Source: a virus. Taken from it: 35,306 nucleotides of DNA. This document shows, piece by piece, positions 30,182 to 35,306 of this stretch. The stretch lies in IMG/VR virus record IMGVR_UViG_3300042549_002930, positions 1 to 35,306 of that record; one strand, given 5' to 3'. Under the pieces are notes generated by a model. It was not told where the DNA came from. It saw nothing but the letters and a program-made list of their open reading frames with translations, and searched no databases. Position numbers and translations under genes: made by a program. Within the stretch, counting starts at the first letter, position 1. Every line of letters begins with the position of its first letter.

Positions 30182-30451
30182 GTGTACACAAGTGTACAGT
30201 TAGTTTACACCTAGTGTAAACCCCCCTAAAGTGCCAATGAGCTTAAATTAGGGGGATTTTAGGCCGTTTTTTGCCATAGGTTTACAAGTTTACACTTTTT
30301 TTTATAATCTATTTTTTTTGGCTAGGTAAATTTTTATTTTTTTTCATTTTTGCCAAAAAGTGTTCAAAGTGTTCACTTATTGTGATTGGAGCCAATGGAG
30401 GCCTATTTTGGTTTACACTTAGGTGTACACTTAGTGTACACTAGTGTACAC
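30182..30451. repeat. GTKTWCAC iteron array around an AT-rich core (origin candidate)
   Basis: Twelve copies or near copies of GTGTACAC/GTTTACAC/GTGTTCAC start at 30182, 30192, 30203, 30214, 30280, 30288, 30360, 30369, 30411, 30423, 30434 and 30444. Within the two main clusters the spacing is 10-12 bases, one helical turn. GTTTACACCTAGTGTAAAC (30203-30221) is an inverted repeat with a three-base spacer, and CCCCCTAA/TTAGGGGG (30222-30229 and 30248-30255) forms a further hairpin. Between the clusters (about 30296-30355) is an almost pure A/T stretch. The array lies between the HTH gene and the replication gene and overlaps the HTH stop codon. Confidence 0.85.
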
Positions 30452-30887
30452 CCTCCTTCCGTGCTTTTCTCACCCAATGTGAGACTTTATTGTAGTCTAA
30501 ATTCATCTCTTTTGCTATGTCGCAAGTCCTTATGTTTTGCGCTACCATGCTCTCTATTTTTCGTACTAATTTTATAGATAGAGGTTCTATTCTTCTACTA
30601 GGTACTAGCTTTATGATTTCGCACAAATGATGGTATTTTACACCAGCTATATACATAATTTGTTTATATGGTAAGCCTTTAAGATATAATTCAATGACTT
30701 GATCGGCATCCTTCATGTAAGAGCAGGTGTTCTTGGCCCTTTCATTGGTAAGCAGATAGTCTTTATATATATAATTATTTACTATGTGCCTACTAATATT
30801 TAAAATAGTTGCTATATTTTTATTCATTACTTTAAGTTTATATAGCCTGACTATCTCGTCTTTTTGTATCTGGTTTAGTGATGTCAT
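30441..30887 (-). CDS. Multi-HTH DNA-binding protein
   Basis: A 148-residue protein with three helix-turn-helix-like segments: IVRLYKLKVMNKNIATILNI (about residues 12-31), VIELYLKGLPYKQIMYIAGV (about 64-83) and VAQNIRTCDIAKEMNLDYNK (about 114-133). It could be a regulator or the protein that binds the adjacent GTKTWCAC repeats, since its own stop codon lies inside that array. No integrase or transposase motif is seen. It is preceded by a G-tract (30897-30910). Confidence 0.7.
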   Translation of the reverse strand: MTSLNQIQKDEIVRLYKLKVMNKNIATILNISRHIVNNYIYKDYLLTNERAKNTCSYMKDADQVIELYLKGLPYKQIMYIAGVKYHHLCEIIKLVPSRRIEPLSIKLVRKIESMVAQNIRTCDIAKEMNLDYNKVSHWVRKARKEGVH

Positions 30888-30896
30888 GATTTAATA

Positions 30897-30910
30897 GGGG
30901 GGGGGTAGGG
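30897..30910. repeat. G-tract G9TAG3
   Basis: Nine G, TA, three G on the plus strand in the short gap between two minus-strand genes. Confidence 0.9.
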
Positions 30911-30912
30911 TG

Positions 30913-31122
30913 TCATTTCTTTCCGTAGGTTTCTTCGTAGTAATTATGACCACTTTCGTAGGTTTTTACTGCATAGAACCAAGCACCTTCTCTATGAGCG
31001 TCTGCAATCTGTTCTCTCTCCTTATACTTAGCTATTTCTAGTATTTCCTTGGAAGACTTACCGTCAAACCAAGTGGAAGTTAATTGCTCATGAATCCATT
31101 CTACTGCCGTCTGCTTTTTCAT
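30913..31122 (-). CDS. Small conserved phage protein, unknown
   Basis: A 69-residue protein, QTAVEWIHEQLTSTWFDGKS..., with EILEIAKYKEREQIADAHREG and the end YYEETYGKK. This AVEWL...QI.DA...YY.ETFG pattern is frequent in small proteins of Bacteroidota phages and has no known function. It overlaps the exonuclease stop by four bases. Confidence 0.7.
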   Translation of the reverse strand: MKKQTAVEWIHEQLTSTWFDGKSSKEILEIAKYKEREQIADAHREGAWFYAVKTYESGHNYYEETYGKK

Positions 31123-31718
31123 ATTCCGATTCCGTTTAAATATTCTCTACATTCCAATACTTTTGCTTTCGCTGTTTCAATTACTTCTGGATCATAATCG
31201 ATATCAAATTCCTTAATTCTGTATTTATTTTCCACGTGCGCGTAGCTTACTGGCTCCTCGTAAGTCAAAAACTCTGGAGTGTCCTGAAGCGTGTAAACCA
31301 ATTTGGCCTTTTTTAAGCCTGTCAGGTGCATATAAACCTGAAGTTGATAGAAGTACCCATTATCAGGCTGATCGTCGAACAGAGGAAAGGTGAAGCAGTC
31401 CCAAGAGGTTTTAAAGTCATAGACTATACCATCGTGGAAACAATCGGGAGTTCCTGTGAAGAAATCATCTTCGAATTTGTCCAGATTTTTAATCATAAAG
31501 TCCTTTTCCATAGCTACCGAGTAAAACTCAATAGCTTGATCTTCCAAAGCCAATCCTTTTTCGATGTACTTGGACTTAATTTGCTTTTTTACGCCGTAAA
31601 TCTGCTCTTTGTACCATTCTTGTAAATAACTTTTTGTCGTTTGAGACAAAGTTTCTGTTTTACTACGTGCGTTAGTCATCAAATGACCAAGGGCGCTTGC
31701 TCTACATTTAAAGTTCAT
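31119..31718 (-). CDS. YqaJ-like recombination exonuclease
   Basis: A 199-residue PD-(D/E)XK nuclease: KGLALEDQAIEFY (Glu of the helix near residues 54-66), FFTGTPDCFHDGIVYDFKTSW with the catalytic Asp in GTPDC and the D-F-K triad near 100-103, and QLQVYMHLTGLKKAKLVY (about 124-141). It would resect DNA ends in the 5' to 3' direction and hand single strands to the annealing protein encoded just upstream in the same operon. It overlaps that gene by four bases and the next small gene by four. Confidence 0.85.
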   Translation of the reverse strand: MNFKCRASALGHLMTNARSKTETLSQTTKSYLQEWYKEQIYGVKKQIKSKYIEKGLALEDQAIEFYSVAMEKDFMIKNLDKFEDDFFTGTPDCFHDGIVYDFKTSWDCFTFPLFDDQPDNGYFYQLQVYMHLTGLKKAKLVYTLQDTPEFLTYEEPVSYAHVENKYRIKEFDIDYDPEVIETAKAKVLECREYLNGIGI

Positions 31719-32248
31719 GATAATAATAGTTTTTCGTTTTGTGATGTTAAAATATAAACCGACTTAATTTGGTCTAGCGTTACTTTTCCACTAGCTAGAG
31801 AATCTTTTGCTCCGTTCCACTTTACGTGCGAAGGATTTAACTCCTCTTTTTTACCGCCGTGATCGTTGGTTGAATCAGGGTCTTTTGTATCATCGATTAA
31901 AAGGAGACCCGAGAGCGCATACTTTCGAGCATAACTTGATGAGCTTCCGAAACTTTGCGCCACATCCATACCCTTGCGGTTGATGTCGATGCCTGCCTGG
32001 GCAGTAACTGCTCTGCCTTCAGTTCTGCCTTCTTTGTCTATCTGTATAGATACAGTACTTTCTATGAATACAATACCACCAACCTCTTTAACCTCATCCT
32101 CGATAGTCAAGGTGCATTCATACTTCAGAAGCAATGGCTTAAGAGCCTCCAGAATGTCCTCGCAGTTGCGATACTTGTACTTGCCAAATGCATTGAATTG
32201 GCTCTTGGGAGCTTTTAGCTCGTTTTGAATTGCAATTAGTTCTTTCAT
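31715..32248 (-). CDS. erf: ERF-family single-strand annealing protein
   Basis: A 177-residue ERF superfamily recombinase. It has the family pattern SQFNAFGKYKYRNCEDILEA (about residues 17-36), LKPLLLKYECTLTI and GMDVAQSFGSSSSYARKYAL (about 93-112), then a charged linker. It would anneal homologous single strands during phage recombination, paired with the following YqaJ-like nuclease. The TAAAAC-type leader precedes the start; a 23-codon ORF ends in an overlap with it. Confidence 0.9.
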   Translation of the reverse strand: MKELIAIQNELKAPKSQFNAFGKYKYRNCEDILEALKPLLLKYECTLTIEDEVKEVGGIVFIESTVSIQIDKEGRTEGRAVTAQAGIDINRKGMDVAQSFGSSSSYARKYALSGLLLIDDTKDPDSTNDHGGKKEELNPSHVKWNGAKDSLASGKVTLDQIKSVYILTSQNEKLLLS

Positions 32249-32316
32249 TTTGTGTTTGTTTTAATTATGTATAATTCTCCAATTAACTGGTCTAGGGTTT
32301 TTACTAAATCTTCCAT
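32245..32316 (-). CDS. Short ORF coupled to erf (possible leader peptide)
   Basis: A 23-codon frame starting at 32316, one base after the stop of the 60-residue gene, ends with TGA overlapping the erf ATG. It encodes an amphipathic peptide MEDLVKTLDQLIGELYIIK.... The tight packing on both sides suggests translation, but the conserved leader TAAAACAAACACAAA also lies inside it, so it may be only a by-product of the leader. Confidence 0.35.
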   Translation of the reverse strand: MEDLVKTLDQLIGELYIIKTNTK

Positions 32317-32317
32317 A

Positions 32318-32500
32318 TTATAGTGTATTTAGGTTATTAAGTAAATCAAGGCTTAGGCTGTACATATCAAAAATTTCCTCTATGTCTTTGCCTCTCCTGA
32401 TTTCCTCGTGAATGTGGATAATAATATCCCGTATTTCTTCTATGTGATAACCTTGCTCTAAAAGATCGTCAATAATCGGATTCTCATTTTCAATTTTCAT
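32318..32500 (-). CDS. Small acidic protein, unknown
   Basis: A 60-residue, Glu/Ile-rich protein (HIEEIRDIIIHIHEEIRRGK), almost certainly all-helical. The TAAAACACGACACAAA leader precedes its ATG. Downstream it nearly abuts the 23-codon ORF and erf. Unknown function; small acidic proteins in early operons often block host enzymes, which is speculation here. Confidence 0.6.
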   Translation of the reverse strand: MKIENENPIIDDLLEQGYHIEEIRDIIIHIHEEIRRGKDIEEIFDMYSLSLDLLNNLNTL

Positions 32501-32517
32501 TTTGTGTCGTGTTTTAG

Positions 32518-32712
32518 TTAGGAAAAAAAGGGGGGGGGTGGGTATTGTTTTAGCGTTTTAATTTCAGCGTATGGGAAATTAAATTGATCCCAGTACAATT
32601 CAAATGTTTTCATTATCTCGATTTTTTCACTATCGGGTAGTATCCCGTAGTTCTCAAGTATCCATTCACTTATGATTTCCTCTACCATTTCCGATCCATT
32701 CATTTGAAACAA
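32518..32712 (-). CDS. Hypothetical protein ending in a poly-Pro run
   Basis: A 64-residue protein (MFQMNGSEMVEEIISEWILENYG...), acidic and helical. Its C-terminus PPPPFFS is produced by the G-tract G9TG3 (32530-32542) read in reverse; a length change of that tract would move the frame and alter the end of the protein. It overlaps the HTH-like gene upstream by 47 bases. Confidence 0.55.
   Translation of the reverse strand: MFQMNGSEMVEEIISEWILENYGILPDSEKIEIMKTFELYWDQFNFPYAEIKTLKQYPPPPFFS
32530..32542. repeat. G-tract G9TG3
   Basis: Identical to 27689-27701. It lies inside the last codons of the 64-residue minus-strand gene. Confidence 0.9.
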
Positions 32713-32863
32713 AAACTACCCATTGATTTCCTAGCTTTCTAGGCGGATACACCCATTCAGGTGGATGAACTCCAGATCGAATAATCTGGTGAACTCTTGT
32801 TGATTTTTCACTAAAGCCACGCAATACTCCGTATTCTGTGGCGGTCATCATTTCGTAAAGCAT
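32666..32863 (-). CDS. Small HTH-like DNA-binding protein
   Basis: A 65-residue protein with TATEYGVLRGFSEKSTRVHQ then IIRSG and RKLGNQWVVFV, which matches the MerR/excisionase-type HTH_17 layout (helix-turn-helix followed by a wing with GN-x-W). It could regulate early transcription or, as the only excisionase-like protein, be a remnant; no integrase is present. It overlaps the gene upstream by 16 bases. Confidence 0.6.
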   Translation of the reverse strand: MLYEMMTATEYGVLRGFSEKSTRVHQIIRSGVHPPEWVYPPRKLGNQWVVFVSNEWIGNGRGNHK

Positions 32864-33087
32864 AATTGTACGTTGGTTTCTAATTGTTCAATAATAAAAG
32901 GGTCAAGAATTGCGCAAACGACTTTGTAATGATCAGAGAATTTTTCTGTTAAACAGTCGTAAAGTTCTAGCGTGAGAGATTTTCCACTACCGAAATAAAT
33001 GTCTAAGACAATTCCTTCGTTCTCGAAAGATTCCAGCTCCAGGCTGAAACCAGATTTCTCATAAATAAATTGGTGATCTTTTAGCAT
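32848..33087 (-). CDS. Hypothetical protein
   Basis: A 79-residue protein (MLKDHQFIYEKSGFSLELES...). The ATG at 33087 is preferred over an upstream ATG at 33123 because the conserved TAAAACAATCACACAAA leader and the promoter-like unit at 33113-33142 end just before it. It contains FGSGKSLTLELYD, a chance Walker-like piece without a Walker B partner. Unknown function. Confidence 0.6.
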   Translation of the reverse strand: MLKDHQFIYEKSGFSLELESFENEGIVLDIYFGSGKSLTLELYDCLTEKFSDHYKVVCAILDPFIIEQLETNVQLCFTK

Positions 33088-33112
33088 TTTGTGTGATTGT
33101 TTTAGTGTGATG

Positions 33113-33142
33113 TAAATGTACAAACTGTTGTATTAATTGCAA
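33113..33142 (-). promoter_or_regulatory. Putative early promoter downstream of the repeat array
   Basis: Read on the minus strand, TTGCAATT (TTG 33142-33140) followed after 19 bases by TACATTTAC (box 33120-33113) matches the early promoter at 140-170 (TTGCAATT, then TATATTTAC). The first unit of the repeat array (33167-33176) lies about 25 bases upstream. Confidence 0.5.
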
Positions 33143-33166
33143 GCGAATTGTAAAATATAATTTCTG

Positions 33167-33605
33167 TTTTCCACTAGCGGTAATTTATTTGTTTGATCGG
33201 TTTTATTTTCCACTACATCCTGGGAAATTATGTTTTCCACTACTGGCGCGATCCAGTTTTATTTTCCACTACTGGTTTTATTTTCCACTACTGGTTTCGT
33301 CTACCGTTTTGCGCTGGTTCTGTTTTCGTCTACTCATTTTGTTTTCGTCTACTGGTTGTATTTTCCACTAGTTATATTTTTTCAGGTCGCGATTTGCGAC
33401 TGCAAATAAATTACATTTGATGACATGGTTTTATTTTCCACTAGGTATATTTTTCCCTTGTATTTTCCACTACTGGTTTGGGTTTCGTTTTTCACTAGGT
33501 TTTATTTTCCACTAGGTATTTGGATTTCGTCTACGGATTTCGTCTACGGATTTGGCCCGCTGTTTTTTACTACGGGTTTCGTCTACTGCTTTTGGTTTCG
33601 TCTAC
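33167..33605. repeat. Two-state 11-bp repeat array TTTTC(CA/GT)CTAC, 18 units
   Basis: Nine exact TTTTCCACTA units start at 33167, 33206, 33233, 33262, 33281, 33361, 33434, 33463 and 33505. Seven units of the second type, (N)TTTCGTCTAC, start at 33294, 33323, 33342, 33524, 33537, 33576 and 33595. Two variants are at 33488 (TTTTTCACTA) and 33563 (TTTTTTACTA). Distances between starts cluster at 13, 19 and 29 bases. CTGG often follows the unit. An inverted repeat GTCGC-gattt-GCGAC (33386-33400) interrupts the array. No credible gene covers it (region 33143-33701). Confidence 0.9.
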
Positions 33606-33701
33606 GCTTTCGCGCTTGGTTTATTAGGCTATTTTTAAGCCAGTAGCAAAGCGATCTTTTTTTATTAGTGGTAATCTATACGGTAAAATTTAAACGTCTT
33701 A

Positions 33702-33723
33702 AACGGGCTAAAATACGCCCGTT
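33702..33723 (-). terminator. Hairpin terminator after gene 33726-33914
   Basis: A perfect seven-base stem AACGGGC/GCCCGTT with an eight-base loop follows the stop codon by two bases on the minus strand. The downstream sequence is T-containing but has no strong T-run, so it may end transcription only partly. It isolates the repeat array from the upstream operon. Confidence 0.55.
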
Positions 33724-33725
33724 AA

Positions 33726-33914
33726 TTACGCGCCATAAATAGGACGAACGCTAATTTTCACGTCGTGGAATTCTATATACCAAACCGAACTTGGGTAAAG
33801 CTTTCTAGCTAATTCTAATTTATCCGGCGTGTTCTCAATATTTGCGCGGAATACAGAAAACGCCCGATTTTCGAGCGCTTTAATTGAATGAATAGTAAAA
33901 TAGGGCTTTCTCAT
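33726..33914 (-). CDS. Hypothetical protein
   Basis: A 62-residue basic protein (MRKPYFTIHSIKALENRAF...) with a C-terminal strand pair WYIEFHDVKISVRPIYG. Overlaps the preceding gene by four bases; ends at a hairpin terminator. No family is recognised. Confidence 0.6.
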   Translation of the reverse strand: MRKPYFTIHSIKALENRAFSVFRANIENTPDKLELARKLYPSSVWYIEFHDVKISVRPIYGA

Positions 33915-34099
33915 TTGTTTATTTTGTTTAAGTTATACGCGACGCAATCTAGGCCGTATTCAATCGAATAACCTATCTTTTTAAGGTCTGTTTCTAGCTG
34001 TATTAAATTACTATAGTTCTGTTCCTTTGCCATGTAACGCGCCAAAATAGCCCGCAAATTAGCGGGCCAGGTTTCGGGATATTCGAATAAATCTTGCAT
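33911..34099 (-). CDS. Small conserved phage protein, unknown
   Basis: A 62-residue protein ending GYSIEYGLDCVAYNLNKINK. Short proteins with LP..V.AIL and a C-terminal GY-x-(F/I)-x-YGLD motif recur in phages of Bacteroidota; no role is known. The TAAAACACTACAGAAATG leader precedes it. It lies after the GP88 terminator and overlaps its partner gene by four bases. Confidence 0.65.
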   Translation of the reverse strand: MQDLFEYPETWPANLRAILARYMAKEQNYSNLIQLETDLKKIGYSIEYGLDCVAYNLNKINK

Positions 34100-34120
34100 T
34101 TCTGTAGTGTTTTAGGTGTA

Positions 34121-34144
34121 TAAAAAAGCCCTAATTAAAGGGCC
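34121..34144 (-). terminator. Rho-independent terminator after GP88-like gene
   Basis: On the minus strand GCCCT-TTAATT-AGGGC is followed by six T residues, six bases past the stop codon of the 34150-34779 gene. Confidence 0.85.
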
Positions 34145-34149
34145 TTATT

Positions 34150-34779
34150 TTAGTGGATAATTAGACCTATTTTGTGGTTTGGCGTGATCCACTTAGTGGC
34201 CACTAAATCTAGATAGCTGGAATCTGTGTAGCCTTGCGCTTGCATTTCTTCAGCTGAATAAAATATTTTTGAATGACGTTCTGTTTCTTGGTTAATTAGT
34301 TCGTCCTTTGTTGATCCTAGGCTAAAAATTAAGTCCATATTCTCAGGCAATTGTATACCACGGATAAACGAATGCGATTTTGTATAGGCATAAAAACGGA
34401 CGGACGGATTAAGTCGCGCAATTTCTAGCCACTTTACAAAGTATGCCGGCGAGTAAAAATCGCCGCTGTCGTGAATTCTAACATAGGTCTGTTTATCTTT
34501 TTTAACCTTTGCGAGTTCGTCCGTAATTGTTTGAACAAAATTTTCTTCTTTGCTAGCCTCATATCTTTTAGTCAATGCGCGTTCCACATTACCAAAGCGA
34601 TACATTCCACGCTTAGCATAGCAAAGTTTTAAACAGCTACCAGCAAAAGGACAAGTTATCTTGCCGCTTTTTTTGTCGTTGCCCGCTGGTATTGAAAAAT
34701 TGAAAATTCGAACGCCAAATTCCTTAGCTGTTTTTACTAGCTTGGTGTTGCCTGTTCCGAGTAAGTTATTAGATTTCAT
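34150..34779 (-). CDS. GP88-like protein (Cys-cluster)
   Basis: A 209-residue protein with the pattern of the phage GP88 family: Cys43, Cys49 and Cys53 in CPFAGSCLKLCYAKRG, followed by YVRIHDSGDFYSPAYFVKW (about residues 98-116), RFYAYTKSHSF and LIFSLGST. The three close Cys and a TIM-barrel-like order of strands suggest a radical-SAM-related or metal-binding fold, but no function is established. The TAAACACCACACGACATG leader precedes its start. It is followed by a strong terminator, so it is expressed with the small genes upstream. Confidence 0.75.
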   Translation of the reverse strand: MKSNNLLGTGNTKLVKTAKEFGVRIFNFSIPAGNDKKSGKITCPFAGSCLKLCYAKRGMYRFGNVERALTKRYEASKEENFVQTITDELAKVKKDKQTYVRIHDSGDFYSPAYFVKWLEIARLNPSVRFYAYTKSHSFIRGIQLPENMDLIFSLGSTKDELINQETERHSKIFYSAEEMQAQGYTDSSYLDLVATKWITPNHKIGLIIH

Positions 34780-34798
34780 GTCGTGTGGTGTTTATGGA

Positions 34799-35017
34799 TT
34801 AAAATAATCTAGGTATAAAATTGTCAATATCGCTTTTTAATCCTTCATAGTCATGTAGTACTGTGGGAACTACCAATCCAGGATTTTTGACATCTAGCAA
34901 AGCTAACTTGCTGTAATAAGGCGCTAATTCCATAGCCATATATACGCAAGCCAAAGCACCTTTTGAAGCCTTAAAATGCTTCTCAATAATGATCAAGGTA
35001 TCTATAAAATTTTCCAT
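34799..35017 (-). CDS. Hypothetical protein
   Basis: A 72-residue, mostly helical protein (MENFIDTLIIIEKHF...) with a mid-region ACVYMAMELAPYYSKLALLD and an acidic C-terminal half. It sits between two tiny membrane genes and the GP88-like gene. No family is recognised. Confidence 0.55.
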   Translation of the reverse strand: MENFIDTLIIIEKHFKASKGALACVYMAMELAPYYSKLALLDVKNPGLVVPTVLHDYEGLKSDIDNFIPRLF

Positions 35018-35026
35018 AGTAATAAG

Positions 35027-35131
35027 TTATTTAAGTAGTGTTAAGCCTAGCAAGTAGCCCAAAAAAAAGATTGGACTAAGTGCAATTATAGTATATAAAA
35101 TTAATCCGAGTACTTTTCTAGCTTTTCTCAT
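35027..35131 (-). CDS. Tiny membrane protein
   Basis: A 34-residue ORF: three basic residues at the start (MRKARK) followed by one long hydrophobic stretch (VLGLILYTIIALSPIFF). The start codon is one base after the stop of the 45-residue gene, so the pair is probably translated together. It would be an inner-membrane peptide; role unknown. Confidence 0.5.
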   Translation of the reverse strand: MRKARKVLGLILYTIIALSPIFFLGYLLGLTLLK

Positions 35132-35132
35132 G

Positions 35133-35270
35133 TTAGTAGTTTTCAGTTAGGTAGAAACTATTTGACAACTGTAGGCCATAAATTACGCCCAGGATTAAAA
35201 TAATTGCCATAATACCGAACGCGATAATATTGGCTTTTCTGTTTTCGTTTACTGTAGCTGAATTTTTCAT
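35133..35270 (-). CDS. Tiny membrane protein, first gene of the early operon
   Basis: A 45-residue protein with a polar start (MKNSATVNENRKAN), one membrane helix (IIAFGIMAIILILGVIYGL) and a short polar end. It is the first gene after the divergent control region; the (TGAG)n repeat lies in its leader and the putative promoter at 140-170 drives it across the circle junction. It may act on the host envelope early in infection. Confidence 0.6.
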   Translation of the reverse strand: MKNSATVNENRKANIIAFGIMAIILILGVIYGLQLSNSFYLTENY

Positions 35271-35306
35271 AATGAGTGAGTGAGTGAGTGAGTGAGTGAG
35301 TGAGTG
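35180..35306. repeat. Terminal direct repeat, right copy (circular overlap)
   Basis: Exact repeat of bases 1-127; see the left copy. Confidence 0.95.
35273..35306. repeat. Tetranucleotide repeat (TGAG)8.5, right copy
   Basis: Second appearance of the repeat at 94-127 due to the circular overlap. The window ends inside it. Confidence 0.85.

Noticed and set aside
31326-31625. 99-codon plus-strand frame inside the exonuclease gene
   Set aside because: Antisense to a clear PD-(D/E)XK nuclease and without leader or neighbours.
31955-32228. Two plus-strand frames (87 and 84 codons) inside erf
   Set aside because: Antisense shadows of the ERF protein gene.
32848-33087. ATPase suggested by GSGKS in the 79-residue protein
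   Set aside because: The piece FGSGKSLTLELYD is in a predicted strand context, and there is no Walker B or fold of sufficient length.
33167-33605. CRISPR array
   Set aside because: Repeat units are only 11 bases, intervals are mostly 2-18 bases and irregular, and no cas genes exist.
33167-33605. Array of host DnaA boxes
   Set aside because: TTTTCCACTA agrees with a DnaA-type box for eight bases, but the required final CA is replaced by CTA, and the GT-type units do not fit at all.
33189-33646. Three plus-strand frames of 60-75 codons across the repeat array
   Set aside because: They are Phe/Tyr/Leu-rich translations of the T-rich repeats, overlap each other, run against the local transcription direction and have no promoter or leader.
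1-35306. Temperate phage / prophage
   Set aside because: No integrase, CI-like repressor, attachment site or partition system was found; small HTH proteins alone are not enough.

Overview
The window is one complete, circularly closed genome of a small tailed phage (siphovirus type), about 35,179 bp. The first 127 bases recur exactly as the last 127, as expected when an assembler writes out a circle with a k-mer overlap. Several signs point to a host in Bacteroidota, probably Flavobacterium-like. The DNA is AT-rich, Shine-Dalgarno sites are absent, start codons have A-rich leaders, several promoters match the Bacteroidota -7 box TAnnTTTG, and the terminase, tape measure and tail proteins look like those of Bacteroidota phages. 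No integrase, repressor or partition gene is visible, so a virulent lifestyle is more likely. The standard bacterial code fits.

Layout: two oppositely oriented blocks diverge from a control region at about 92-272 and converge at about 23,904-24,142. The plus-strand late block runs: small and large terminase, portal, MuF-like protein, prohead protease and major capsid protein (273-6576); a terminator; a cassette of a Cys-rich mini-protein, a methyltransferase and three glycosyltransferases (6680-9915); head-tail connectors, tail terminator and tail tube (9927-12221); tail chaperones with a -1 frameshift, tape measure, a tail-tip protein carrying an inserted beta-propeller, and a tail fibre (12231-20773); and lysis genes (membrane proteins, M15 endolysin, possible spanin) with a metallophosphoesterase (21443-23903).

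The minus-strand early block, read from 35,270 down to 24,143, has small membrane and unknown proteins, a GP88-like protein, a 440-bp noncoding array of 18 short repeats, a recombination module (ERF annealing protein plus YqaJ-like exonuclease), an HTH protein, an iteron-rich AT-rich region that is the best origin candidate, a prim-pol/DUF3987 replication protein, a C5 cytosine methyltransferase gene apparently encoding a second protein in another frame, a VRR-NUC-like nuclease, an SSB-like protein with a DLPF tail, a tRNA-like gene of unusual length, a DUF1599-like protein, and a second copy of the Cys-rich mini-protein family found in the glycosyltransferase cassette.

Most unexpected structure: (1) the two-state repeat array TTTTC(CA/GT)CTAC at 33,167-33,605; (2) GTKTWCAC iterons at 30,182-30,451 phased at 10-11 bp around an AT-rich core; (3) long G-tracts, all on the plus strand whatever the gene orientation; (4) the dual-coding methyltransferase region; (5) the beta-propeller inserted in the tail-tip protein; (6) the Cys-rich paralogue pair; (7) recurrent late-promoter/leader units. 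All functions are read from sequence patterns and family knowledge; no database search was run.
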